A DNA stretch of 64,000 nucleotides, from assembly GCF_001997345.1 (NCBI RefSeq), contig NZ_CP019606.1, positions 2,418,001 to 2,482,000 of the forward strand, written 5' to 3'. This document shows, one piece after another, positions 55,776 through 63,700 of the stretch. Both the position numbers and the translations under genes were made by a program. The stretch is from Tessaracoccus aquimaris. Its GTDB lineage: Bacteria; Actinomycetota; Actinomycetes; Propionibacteriales; Propionibacteriaceae. Below the pieces are notes generated by a model. That model did no database searches. It was not told the origin of the DNA and was given only the letters and a program-made list of their open reading frames with translations. The number at the start of each line of letters is the position of its first letter. The first letter of the stretch is position 1.

Positions 55776-57409
55776 CGCTGCCCCTCCTGAATCATCTCGA
55801 TGGCGTGCACCGGGCACTGCTCGTAGCAGGTGCCGCAGCCGGTGCACAGCTCGTAGTCGAACCGGTACCTGTTGCCCTTGCCGAGCTTGATGACGGCGTC
55901 CTCCGGGCAGGCGCCGAAGCAGCCGTCGCACTCGAAGCAGTTGCCGCAGCTCAAGCAGCGGCGGGCCTCGAACTCGGCCTCGGCGTCGGTGAGCCCGGCA
56001 AGCACCTCCCCGAAGCCCTCGGTGCGCTCCTCGGGATCGGCCTCGACCTGCTGGCGGCGCTCGTGGTCGCCGAAGTACCAGACGTTCATCTGGTCGAGGC
56101 TGACGATCGGGTTCTTGGCGGGCTGGACCCACTCCTCGGTGTTGAGCCACGCGTCGATCCGCTTTGCGGCCTTCTTGCCGTGGCCGACGCCGATGGTGAC
56201 GGTCCGGTCGGAGGGGACGGCGTCGCCGCCGGCGAAGATGCCTGGCACCGCCGTCATCAGCGACGTGGGGTCGACGTCGACGACGTCGTCGTGGAAGCTC
56301 ATGCCGGGGATGGCGTGCAGGAAGTCGGTGTCGGCGCGCTGGCCGAGCGCCAGGATCACGGTGTCGGCCGCCAACTTCTCGAAGCGGCCCGTCCCGACGG
56401 CCTTGCCGTGCTCGTCGAGTTCCATGATCTCGACGGTGAGGTCGGCCTCGTCCATCGAGGTGATGGTCCGCAGCCAGTTCATCTTGACGCCCTCGGTCTC
56501 GGCGCCCTCGCGCTCCTCCTCGTGCGCTGGCATCTGCTGCTCGGTGCGCCGGTAGACGACCACCGACTCCTCCGCGCCGAGGCGCTTGGCGACGCGGGCG
56601 GCGTCCATCGCGGTGTTGCCGCCGCCGTAGACGGCGACCTTGCGTCCGATCACGGGGCGCTCGCCCGAGGCGACGTCGCGCAGGAAGCTGACGGCGTCGA
56701 CGACACGCGAGGCGTCGGAGGAGGGGATGTCGACGCGCTTGGAGATGTGGGCTCCGACCGCGACGAACACGGCGTTGAAGTTGCCCTCGCGCTGGGTGGC
56801 GAGCAGGTCCTTGATGGGCGCGTTCTGCCTGAACACGACCCCGAGGGTGCGGAGCCGGTCGATCTCGGCGTCCAGGACGTCGCGCGGCAACCGGTACTCG
56901 GGGATGCCGTAGCGCATCATGCCGCCCGGCTTGTCGCCAGCGTCGAAGACCTCGACGTGGTGGCCGAGCTTCGCCAAGTGGTAGGCGGCCGAGAGCCCGG
57001 ACGGGCCGGCGCCGACGACCATCACCCGGCGGTTGGAGACGCGGCGCGGGGTCGGGAACTGCCACCCGTTGGTGATGGCGAGGTCGCCCAGGTAGCGCTC
57101 GACCGAGTGGATGGAGACGGCCGAGTCGAGGTCCTTGCGGTTACACGCGGTCTCGCACGGGTGGTAGCAGACGCGGCCGTGGATCGCGGGGAACGGGTTG
57201 TCGCGCACCAGTTGGCGCCACGCGGCCTCGGCCTCGCCCGCCTTGATGAGGCGCAGCCACTCCTGGATGTTCTCCCCCGCGGGGCATCCGGCGTTGCACG
57301 GCGGCAGCATGTCGAGGTAGACGGGCTTGCGGGAGCGCACCGGCGCCACTCGGCCCTCTGTGTTGGTGAGGTCCGGATGGACCGTCATATCCCGTCGTTC
57401 CGGCCTCAT
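55772..57409 (-). CDS. GltD-like NAD(P)-dependent flavoprotein with C-terminal ferredoxin domain
   Basis: A 545-residue iron-sulfur flavoprotein. The N-terminal GltD-type Fe-S region has CNAGCPAGENIQEWLRL and CYHPCETACNR, followed by the FAD motif VVGAGPSGLSAAYHLAKLG, an NAD(P) motif VYGGGNTAMDAARVA and FAGGDAVPSDRTV. The C-terminus adds CLSCGNCFECDGCFGACP and the ferredoxin motif CTGCGTCYEQCPVH. The C-terminal clusters suggest that it moves electrons between ferredoxin and NAD(P)H, the natural partner of the PFOR encoded immediately downstream. ATG 57409 has AGGAGGA at 7-base spacing; the longer frame lacks such a site. Confidence 0.92.
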   Translation of the reverse strand: MRPERRDMTVHPDLTNTEGRVAPVRSRKPVYLDMLPPCNAGCPAGENIQEWLRLIKAGEAEAAWRQLVRDNPFPAIHGRVCYHPCETACNRKDLDSAVSIHSVERYLGDLAITNGWQFPTPRRVSNRRVMVVGAGPSGLSAAYHLAKLGHHVEVFDAGDKPGGMMRYGIPEYRLPRDVLDAEIDRLRTLGVVFRQNAPIKDLLATQREGNFNAVFVAVGAHISKRVDIPSSDASRVVDAVSFLRDVASGERPVIGRKVAVYGGGNTAMDAARVAKRLGAEESVVVYRRTEQQMPAHEEEREGAETEGVKMNWLRTITSMDEADLTVEIMELDEHGKAVGTGRFEKLAADTVILALGQRADTDFLHAIPGMSFHDDVVDVDPTSLMTAVPGIFAGGDAVPSDRTVTIGVGHGKKAAKRIDAWLNTEEWVQPAKNPIVSLDQMNVWYFGDHERRQQVEADPEERTEGFGEVLAGLTDAEAEFEARRCLSCGNCFECDGCFGACPEDAVIKLGKGNRYRFDYELCTGCGTCYEQCPVHAIEMIQEGQR

Positions 57410-57572
57410 TGCCTGATCCTCCTCATGGGTTCTACTACAAAGCATCGTAGATGGAGGAGGTTAGTCACAAACATTTGGGTGGGGACAAGCCCGCGGGGTT
57501 GTTCGGGCGGCCATCGGTCGCCCGGTGCCGCCCCCGCGCCGCCCTCGGGGCGCGGGGGTCGGGGTCCCTCGT
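57410..57572. other. Leader region of the PFOR operon
   Basis: Non-coding sequence upstream of the GltD-like gene. On the minus strand TACGAT (57443-57448) is a possible -10 box with TTGTGA (57464-57469) 15 bp upstream, which is short spacing. CTAC and GTAG flank an 8-bp centre at 57432-57447 and overlap the -10, a possible but unproven operator. Confidence 0.35.
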
Positions 57573-57652
57573 TTGAGCATGTTTGGTCGCTCGTTGCCGG
57601 TTGCGGCGTGGTTGAACGTTCGAATCGCAATCGACTGACCGAACATGCTCAA
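57573..57652. repeat. 80-bp inverted-end element, copy 2
   Basis: 80 bp bounded by TTGAGCATGTTTGGTC and GACCGAACATGCTCAA, with one mismatch in the arms. It shares GTTGAACGTTCGAATCGCAA with copy 1. It lies between the PFOR operon and trxA and sits with copy 3 in a roughly 162-bp tandem duplication that includes flanking GGGTCCCTCG and AACGCCC(G/A)ACC. Confidence 0.85.
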
Positions 57653-57734
57653 CGCCCGACCTTCCCCGCGCCACAAGCCGCGCGGCGCGCCCACCCCGCT
57701 GGCGACCTCCCGGGCACTGGGTCGGGTCCCTCGC

Positions 57735-57814
57735 TTGAGCATGTTTGGTTGCTCGTTGCCCGTTGCGCCGCAGTTGAACGTTCACATCGCAAACGACTCA
57801 CCAAACATGCTCAA
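57735..57814. repeat. 80-bp inverted-end element, copy 3
   Basis: 80 bp with the same ends (TTGAGCATGTTTGGTTGC … CCAAACATGCTCAA) as copy 1; the interior reads GTTGAACGTTCACATCGCAA. Its start is 162 bases after copy 2. Confidence 0.85.
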
Positions 57815-57859
57815 CGCCCAACCCTCCCCGCGCGGCTGCCGGGTCTGGGTCGGGGCAGC

Positions 57860-57888
57860 AAAAAGGGCCCACCCTCAGGTGGACCCTT
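57860..57888 (-). terminator. Rho-independent terminator after trxA
   Basis: On the minus strand AAGGGTCCACC pairs with GGTGGGCCCTT (one G-U) around a TGAG loop and runs into TTTTT. It begins about 15 bases after the thioredoxin stop. Confidence 0.85.
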
Positions 57889-57902
57889 CTCGGTGGAGCG
57901 GC

Positions 57903-58262
57903 TCAGGCCTGCTTCTTGGCCTCCGCGATCGCGGCGTCGAGGTCGAGTTCCTTGACCTGGCCGATCAGGGAGTCGAGCTGCTTGCCGCTCAGCATTCCGG
58001 CCTCGCGGAACACGAGCTGGCCCTTCTTGAAGGCCATGATCGTCGGGATCGACTGGATCTGCAGCGCGGTGCTGAGGTCGCGGGCGTCCTCGGTGTCGAC
58101 CTTGGCGAAGACGACGTCCTCGAAACGGCCGGACGCGTCCTCGTAGATCGGCGAGAAGCGCTTGCAGGGCTGGCACCAATCGGCCCAGAAGTCGACAAGG
58201 ACGATCTCGTTGTCCTGAACGGTGCTCTCGAAGTTTTCGGCGGTCAGGGCGGTGGTCGCCAT
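57903..58262 (-). CDS. trxA: Thioredoxin
   Basis: A 119-residue thioredoxin. The active site is WCQPC (VDFWADWCQPCKRFSP near residue 30) instead of the canonical WCGPC, which is expected to shift redox potential. The cis-proline region IQSIPTIMAFKKG is intact. The C-terminus is slightly extended with an Ala/Lys helix. AAAGGGG precedes ATG 58262. It is followed by a strong terminator and is transcribed separately from the methyltransferase. General disulfide reduction in the cytoplasm. Confidence 0.95.
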   Translation of the reverse strand: MATTALTAENFESTVQDNEIVLVDFWADWCQPCKRFSPIYEDASGRFEDVVFAKVDTEDARDLSTALQIQSIPTIMAFKKGQLVFREAGMLSGKQLDSLIGQVKELDLDAAIAEAKKQA

Positions 58263-58349
58263 GCGTGACCCCTTTCTCACATGTGGTCTCAGGTTTGTTC
58301 TACGTTCAACCACCTTGCCACGAAATCTATTCCGCGACGAGGTGGACGG

Positions 58350-59093
58350 CTACTTGATCGCGATGATGCGCCGCATCGGGAGCGGGATCTTGACCGGACC
58401 GCCCGCGAGCCTGCTGCGCAGGAACTCGATGGCCGCGCCCGCACGGTCGGCCTCGACGGGGGCCCGAAGGCCCGCGAGCAGCACGCTGGCGTCCGTCTCG
58501 TTGCCGACCTCGTAGTAGTACTTGGCGCGCGCGTCCTCGGCCTTGGTCAGCCCGACGGCGGCCAGGGCCTCCTTCGCCTTGAACTCGGTGGTGCCGGGCA
58601 GGTGCGGCGGCACCCGAAGGTAGCTGGCGAGTCTGCTGATGAGGCGGATGTCGTCGAGGTTGGCGGGGCGCATCGACGGGGTCAGCGCGGCGAACACGCC
58701 CCCGGGGCGCAGCACGCGGGCCGCCTCGGCCAGGAAGCGCGGCCGGTCGGCGACCACCGCGACGCCGAGCGAGGTCACCACCGCGTCGAAGGAGTTGTCG
58801 GCGAACGGCAGGTAGGACGCGTGGCCCAGCACGAGCGGGCCCCGTCCGAGCGACTGCGCGGCGGCCAGTTCCGATTCGGACCGGTCGAGGCCGATCACGG
58901 TGCGACCTGGGCGCTCCAGCCTCTCGATCATGGCCCCCGCACCGCAGGCGAGGTCGAGCACCAGGTCGGCCGACGACGACACCGAGCGGGCGAGCCATTC
59001 GTAGGGGGTGCGCCCGCCGCCGTAGGAGCGCGACAGGACGGCCTCCATGGCGCCCGGGTGCCTGCTACCGAACCACCTCAGCGTCTTGTCCAC
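58350..59093 (-). CDS. SAM-dependent class I methyltransferase
   Basis: A 247-residue methyltransferase of the UbiE/Methyltransf_11 type. The SAM site is VLDLACGAGAMIERL near residue 45, followed by VIGLDRSESELAAA (acidic ribose contact), ASYLPFADNSFDAVVTSLG and AARVLRPGGVFAALTPS. Substrate is unknown. GTG 59093 starts one base after the DtxR-family stop, so the two are in one operon, regulator first; an iron-linked function is possible but unproven. Confidence 0.88.
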   Translation of the reverse strand: MDKTLRWFGSRHPGAMEAVLSRSYGGGRTPYEWLARSVSSSADLVLDLACGAGAMIERLERPGRTVIGLDRSESELAAAQSLGRGPLVLGHASYLPFADNSFDAVVTSLGVAVVADRPRFLAEAARVLRPGGVFAALTPSMRPANLDDIRLISRLASYLRVPPHLPGTTEFKAKEALAAVGLTKAEDARAKYYYEVGNETDASVLLAGLRAPVEADRAGAAIEFLRSRLAGGPVKIPLPMRRIIAIK

Positions 59094-59094
59094 G

Positions 59095-59784
59095 TCAGTC
59101 GGCCACTTCCACGAACAGCAGTTCCGCGGCGAACGGGCTCAACTCGACGACCCGGTCGCCCAGGATCAGCGCGATGTGGTCCTCCATCCGTGACGCCTCG
59201 AACCGGGCGCCCGGCCGCAGCCCGGCGGCGGCGAGCGCGGCGAGCGTCTCGGCGTCGGCCTGGATGTTCTCGCTCATCCTGCGCAGCCGGAAGGCCCGCA
59301 CATCGGTGGCGACGACATCGGCGAGCGGCTCCGCGCCCTGCCGGAACGGCTCGTGCTGGGTCTCGACGCCCAACTCGCGCAGGCCGGGGATCGGGTTGCC
59401 GTATGGCGAGAAGGTGGGGCTGTCGAGGATCGCCACCAGCCTCTTCTCGACGTCGACCGAGATCACGTGCTCCCATCGGCAGGCCTCGTCGTGCACCTTG
59501 TCCCAGTCGAGGCCGATCACCTCGGTGAGCAGGCACTCGGCGAGCCGGTGCTTGCGCATCACGTCACGGGCGAGCTTGGCGCCCGTCGGGGTGAGCTTGA
59601 TGGTGCGATCCGGCTCGACGACAAGCAGCCCGTCGCGTTCCATCCGTGCGACGGTCTGCGAGACGGTCGGGCCGGACTGGTGAAGCCGCTCCGCGATGCG
59701 GGCGCGCAGCGGCTGGACGCCCTCCTCCAGCAGCTCGTAGACCGTTCGCAGGTACATCTCGGTCGTGTCAATCAGATCGCTCAT
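59095..59784 (-). CDS. DtxR/IdeR-family metal-dependent transcriptional regulator
   Basis: A 229-residue three-domain regulator. The N-terminal winged helix (TEMYLRTVYELLEEGVQPL, LHQSGPTVSQTVARMERDGL) binds DNA. The dimerisation domain carries metal ligands in RKHRLAECLLTEVIGLDWDK and CRWEHVIS. The C-terminal ~75 residues form an SH3-like FeoA domain. This is the full-length IdeR layout, sensing Fe2+ and repressing iron uptake. ATG 59784 has AAGGGGG upstream; the 12 extra N-terminal residues of the longer frame are not needed. It is divergent from the SRPBCC gene. Confidence 0.93.
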   Translation of the reverse strand: MSDLIDTTEMYLRTVYELLEEGVQPLRARIAERLHQSGPTVSQTVARMERDGLLVVEPDRTIKLTPTGAKLARDVMRKHRLAECLLTEVIGLDWDKVHDEACRWEHVISVDVEKRLVAILDSPTFSPYGNPIPGLRELGVETQHEPFRQGAEPLADVVATDVRAFRLRRMSENIQADAETLAALAAAGLRPGARFEASRMEDHIALILGDRVVELSPFAAELLFVEVAD

Positions 59785-59819
59785 GCCGACCCCCTTCACG
59801 TCCATCCTAGGCTGGGTCA

Positions 59820-60209
59820 ATGCAGAGCAGACACGTCCATGTCGTGATCGCCCGCCCGGCGGGTGAGGTCTACGAGTACGCGGCCGATCCAGACCACCTG
59901 TCGGGGTGGGCAGCCGGGTTGGCGCAGGGTGAGGTGACGCGCGACGGCGATCTCCTCCTGGTCGACTCGCCGATGGGCGCGGTGACCGTGCTGTTCGCGC
60001 CGCGCAACCCGTTCGGGGTCCTCGACCACGACGTCGCGCTGCCCGACGGGACCACCGTGCACAACCCGTTGCGGGTGTTGAATCACCCCGACGGCGCCGA
60101 GGTGGTGTTCACGGTGCGCCAGTTGGGTGCGACCGACGCGGACTTCGAGCGCGATGTCGCGGCCGTGGCCGCCGACCTGAACAGGCTCAAGGACCTGCTG
60201 GAGGCTTAG
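59820..60209 (+). CDS. SRPBCC (START-like) family protein
   Basis: A 129-residue protein with the polyketide-cyclase/START helix-grip layout: HVHVVIARPAGEVYEYAADP at the N-terminus, the central beta strands, and a long C-terminal helix DFERDVAAVAADLNRLKDLL. Such proteins bind hydrophobic ligands; the ligand here is unknown. It lies 35 bases from the divergent IdeR gene and its stop overlaps the convergent nagA by four bases. Confidence 0.85.
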   Translation: MQSRHVHVVIARPAGEVYEYAADPDHLSGWAAGLAQGEVTRDGDLLLVDSPMGAVTVLFAPRNPFGVLDHDVALPDGTTVHNPLRVLNHPDGAEVVFTVRQLGATDADFERDVAAVAADLNRLKDLLEA

Positions 60210-61339
60210 GCAGGCTCGACGATCCACTCGCCGCGTCGCATCACGCCGACGAGCGCGCCGTCGTTGTCGACGAGGCAGATGTCTGCGTACCTGCCGGGGC
60301 TGAGCTGTCCGACCTCGGTGAGCCCGTGGAACGCCGCGGGGGTGGTCGCGGCCATCAGGGCCGCGTGGGGGATGCTGACGCCGACCTCCCCCACCACGAA
60401 ACGGAACGCGGATGCCATCGTGAGCGTCGAGCCGGCGATCGCCCCCTGCGACCCGTCGACGGTGACGAGGCGGGCCGTGCCGTCCTCGACGTCGACCTCC
60501 AGTTCGCCGAGCACGTAGCGCCCGTCTCCCTTGCCCGTCGCGCTCATCGCGTCGGTGACCAGCGCGACACGGCCAGGGCCGGCGGCCTCGATGGCCATCG
60601 CTGCGATCACCGGCTGGTGGTGGATGCCGTCGCAGATCAGTTCGACCATCACCCGCTCGTCGACAAGCAGCACCGGCACGGGCCCGGCGTCGCGGTGGTG
60701 GATCGGCCGCATTGCGCTGAACAGGTGCGTCGCGATCGTGGCTCCCCATTCGATCGACTCTGCGGTGACGACCTCGTCCGCGTCGGAGTGGCCGAACGCG
60801 ACGGCGACGCCGGACTCCACGAAGCGCTTGATGGCCGCCTCGGCGTGGTCGCGCTCGGGCGCCATGGTGATCATCTTCAGGGCGTGGCCACCGGCGGCGA
60901 TCAGCCGCTCGACGGACTCGGCGTCCGGGTCGCGCAGCAGCGCCGCGTCGTGGGCGCCCTTCTTCGCCTCCGCAAGGTACGGGCCCTCGAGGTGGATGCC
61001 GCCCAGGTCGCCGGCCTCGACGAGGCCGCGCAGCACCGTGAGTTGCCGCTCCAACTTGTCGACCGGCTCGGTGACTGTGGACGCGAAGACTGTGGTTGAG
61101 CCCTGCGTGCGGTGGTAGTCGATGGCGCGCCGGTTCGCGTCGACGTCGGGATCGCCGAACGCGACGCCCACCGCGCCGTGGCAGTGCGAGTCGACGAAGC
61201 CCGGCACGGCCCACAACCGACCGCCGGAGCCGCCCGGCTCGACGGAGACGATCCGCCCATCCTCGACGGTGATGACGGCGTCCTCTACGACACCCTCGGG
61301 GGTCACCGCGTGGGCGACCTGCAACTGGGTCAGCGACAT
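60206..61339 (-). CDS. nagA: N-acetylglucosamine-6-phosphate deacetylase
   Basis: A 377-residue amidohydrolase, full length. Metal and substrate motifs are in order: FVDSHCHGAVG near 50, GGIHLEGPYLAEAKKGAH near 115, VAFGHSDADE near 180, IATHLFSAMRPIHHRD near 205 and catalytic Asp in VTDAMSATG near 265. It deacetylates GlcNAc-6-P to GlcN-6-P in amino-sugar catabolism and wall recycling. No nagB is adjacent. It is divergent from serC across 114 bp. Confidence 0.95.
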   Translation of the reverse strand: MSLTQLQVAHAVTPEGVVEDAVITVEDGRIVSVEPGGSGGRLWAVPGFVDSHCHGAVGVAFGDPDVDANRRAIDYHRTQGSTTVFASTVTEPVDKLERQLTVLRGLVEAGDLGGIHLEGPYLAEAKKGAHDAALLRDPDAESVERLIAAGGHALKMITMAPERDHAEAAIKRFVESGVAVAFGHSDADEVVTAESIEWGATIATHLFSAMRPIHHRDAGPVPVLLVDERVMVELICDGIHHQPVIAAMAIEAAGPGRVALVTDAMSATGKGDGRYVLGELEVDVEDGTARLVTVDGSQGAIAGSTLTMASAFRFVVGEVGVSIPHAALMAATTPAAFHGLTEVGQLSPGRYADICLVDNDGALVGVMRRGEWIVEPA

Positions 61340-61453
61340 GCCCCCAACGTAGCCCTCGGGCGCCCGCGCCGCCGCTCCCGCGAACTTCGGATGCGCGTTT
61401 CACCCGCGACAGGGCCGGGGACCGGATCGACGCCGCGGGCCTAAGCTTGGCGC

Positions 61454-62554
61454 GTGCAGACACAGATCCCGGTTGACCTCCTGCCCGTCGACGGCCGCTT
61501 CGGCTCAGGCCCCGCGAAGGTGCGCCCCGATGCGCTCGACTACCTCGCGATACGCGGCGACGTGATGGGCACCTCCCACCGACAGGCGCCAGTGCGCGAC
61601 CTGGTGCGGGTCGTGCAGGAGTCGCTCGCCGAGCTGTACCGGATCCCGGACGGCTACGAGGTGGTGCTCGGCAACGGCGGCTCGACGCTGTTCTGGGACA
61701 TGGCGGTCTCCTCGCTCATCGAGAAGCGCTCCGCGCACGGCGTGTTCGGCGAGTTCTCCCGCAAGTTCGCCAAGGCCGCGGAGCGCGCACCCCACCTCGA
61801 GGCCCCTGTGGTCGCCGAGGCCGAGGCGGGCAAGGTCGCGGTGCCGAGCGCGGTCGACGGCGTCGACGTCTACGCCTGGGCGCAGAACGAGACCTCGACG
61901 GGCGCCGCGGCGCCGGTCTCACGCGTCGGCGACGGGCTGGTCCTGATCGACGCGACGTCGGCGGCGGGCGGCATGGACGCGCCGATCGGCGACACGGACG
62001 TCTACTACTTCGCGCCGCAGAAGAACTTCTCCTCCGACGGCGGCCTGTGGCTGGCGTTCGCCTCCCCCGCGGCGATCGAGCGGGCCGAGCGCATCAAGGC
62101 CTCGGGTCGCTGGCTCCCCGAGTCCCTGGACTTCACGGTGGCTGTGAAGAACTCCCGCCAGCACCAGACGCTGAACACGCCGGCGCTCGCGACCCTGTTG
62201 CTGCTCGAGGACCAACTCGGCTGGATGCTCGAACTCGGCGGCATCGAGGCGGTCGCCGAGCGCTGCCGCGAGTCGACATCGATCCTGTACCGGTGGGCCG
62301 AGGCCCGCGACTTCGCGTCACCGTTCGTGGCGGAGCCGGGCGACCGCTCCCCGGTGGTCGCCACCATTGACCTCGCCGACGACGTCGACGCGGCACGTGT
62401 CATCTCGATCCTGCGCGAGAACGGGATCGTCGACGTCGACCCGTACCGGGCGCTGAAGCGCAACCAGTTGCGGGTGGGCTGCTACGCGTCGGTCGACCCG
62501 TCCGACGTCGAGGCGCTCACCGCGTGCCTCGACTATGTGATCGACGCGCGGTAA
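61454..62554 (+). CDS. serC: Phosphoserine aminotransferase
   Basis: A 366-residue class V aminotransferase of the actinobacterial SerC type. It has FGSGPAKVRPDAL at the N-terminus, LGNGGSTLFWDM (PLP phosphate contact), GLVLIDATSAAGGMDAPIG with the PLP Asp, and the Schiff-base Lys in YFAPQKNFSSDGG. It converts 3-phosphohydroxypyruvate to phosphoserine. Start GTG 61454 has TAAGCT (61442-61447) six bases upstream and no ribosome site, so the transcript is probably leaderless. Confidence 0.95.
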   Translation: MQTQIPVDLLPVDGRFGSGPAKVRPDALDYLAIRGDVMGTSHRQAPVRDLVRVVQESLAELYRIPDGYEVVLGNGGSTLFWDMAVSSLIEKRSAHGVFGEFSRKFAKAAERAPHLEAPVVAEAEAGKVAVPSAVDGVDVYAWAQNETSTGAAAPVSRVGDGLVLIDATSAAGGMDAPIGDTDVYYFAPQKNFSSDGGLWLAFASPAAIERAERIKASGRWLPESLDFTVAVKNSRQHQTLNTPALATLLLLEDQLGWMLELGGIEAVAERCRESTSILYRWAEARDFASPFVAEPGDRSPVVATIDLADDVDAARVISILRENGIVDVDPYRALKRNQLRVGCYASVDPSDVEALTACLDYVIDAR

Positions 62555-62569
62555 CTCAACGCCCGTAAC

Positions 62570-63538
62570 TCAGCGGCGCACGAAGAAGGTCACGGCACCC
62601 GCCGCGACGGCCAGCAGGCCCGCCAGTGCGATCGCGACGATGGTGCCGGTGCGCGCCGGTTGGCTGGGCGTGCCGCCCTGCTCGGACCCCGTGTCGGGGC
62701 TGGCGGACGCCACGGGCGTTGCCTCCCCGGTGGCGGTCGGCGTCGGCGAGGCGGTTGGCTCGGGTGTGACGGTCGTGGTCGTGTCGGACGAGGGCACCTC
62801 TGCGGAGCGGATGCCCGGGTTGCCGCCGACGAATAGTTCGTCCCTCTGGCCGACGGTGATCGACTCATCCTGCGGGGCGCCGACGAGGGTGTCGGTGACC
62901 AGCGGGGCCCACTCGAGCGCGTCGATGTACTCGATGCCCGTCTCGGTGCGTAGCGCCATGGTGGTGCCGTCGGTGAGGAAGACGCCGTCGGTGACGCCCT
63001 TCGGCGCGTCGGCGACCCGGCGCAGGTCGTTCATGTTCTGGCGCGACGGGTCGGCGGGGGCCCGGTAGATGCCGGGGTCCTCGCCGCTGGTGACGATGTA
63101 GATGTTGCCGCGCCCGGACAGCAGCATCGCCTTCGCGTCGTGCGGGCCGTCGGGGTACTCGAAGTCATAGGCGAAGTACGTCGACTTGCCGTTCTCGGGC
63201 GCGCCGAGCCGGAAGATGACGACGTGGTCGCGGGCGAGACTCGTGTCGCCGATGTCGCCGACCCACAGCCGGCCGTCGCTCCACGCGAGCGCCTGCACCG
63301 ACTCGGGTTTGCCGCTGAAGGTCCACTCGTCGCCGTTCTTGGCGTTGACGAACGTGCCGCGGTCGGCGTCGGGGCCCGCGAGCCACAGGTCCTTTGAGCC
63401 CGGTTCGACGGCCATCCCCACGACCGGGGTCGAGCCCTCCGGGGGCGTGATCTCTTCGGCCATGGCAGGCAGCGCCGCAAGGCTGAGGCCCATCGCGACG
63501 GCGGCGGCTGCGGCTGCGCCGCGAGGCAAGGTCTTCAT
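62570..63538 (-). CDS. Secreted, membrane-anchored beta-propeller-like protein of unknown function
   Basis: A 322-residue protein with an N-terminal signal peptide (cleavage near AMAEE), a beta-rich extracellular domain with propeller-like repeats (DLWLAGPDADRGTFVNAKNG, LWVGDIGDTSLARDHVVIF, NIYIVTSGEDPGIYR), a Thr/Pro/Ser-rich stalk (about residues 245-290) and a C-terminal span ending FFVRR. No LPXTG is present. The GDIGD.S.AR pattern resembles that of secreted actinobacterial proteins of unknown role. It is convergent with serC. Confidence 0.8.
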   Translation of the reverse strand: MKTLPRGAAAAAAVAMGLSLAALPAMAEEITPPEGSTPVVGMAVEPGSKDLWLAGPDADRGTFVNAKNGDEWTFSGKPESVQALAWSDGRLWVGDIGDTSLARDHVVIFRLGAPENGKSTYFAYDFEYPDGPHDAKAMLLSGRGNIYIVTSGEDPGIYRAPADPSRQNMNDLRRVADAPKGVTDGVFLTDGTTMALRTETGIEYIDALEWAPLVTDTLVGAPQDESITVGQRDELFVGGNPGIRSAEVPSSDTTTTVTPEPTASPTPTATGEATPVASASPDTGSEQGGTPSQPARTGTIVAIALAGLLAVAAGAVTFFVRR

Positions 63539-63560
63539 CGGGAACCCAGCATAGCCACGC

Positions 63561-63665
63561 TCACCCGTTAGCGGTCACGGCGCTCCAGACGGCGCCGATG
63601 ACCGCGAGGAGCACCAGGGCCACCAGGACCCCGGTCACAATGACGCGGCGAGTTCTCGGATTCAT
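63561..63665 (-). CDS. Small single-span membrane protein (34 aa)
   Basis: ATG 63665 to TGA 63561 encodes a basic start (MNPRTRRVIVTG), one hydrophobic span (VLVALVLLAVIGAVWSAV) and TANG. A TACCAT box (63674-63679) eight bases upstream suggests a leaderless transcript. Tiny proteins with MNPRTRR-like starts and one span are common in actinobacteria and often escape annotation. The function is unknown. Confidence 0.6.
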   Translation of the reverse strand: MNPRTRRVIVTGVLVALVLLAVIGAVWSAVTANG

Positions 63666-63700
63666 CGTGCTCGATGGTACGCCAGAGCTACGGTGGAAGC

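Noticed and set aside
53097..55790. An 897-codon open frame antisense to nifJ
   Set aside because: It is a mirror of the strong third-position GC bias in nifJ; its product is low-complexity Arg/Ala/Gly/Val without any domain.
57432..57447. A BlaI-type operator (CTAC…GTAG) upstream of the PFOR operon
   Set aside because: The half-site spacing is 8 bases rather than that of known BlaI boxes and only four bases per arm match; kept only as a weak note.
57461..57785. Short open frames of 60-110 codons between the PFOR operon and trxA
   Set aside because: They read through the 80-bp elements and their flanks, and have no ribosome sites or domain features.
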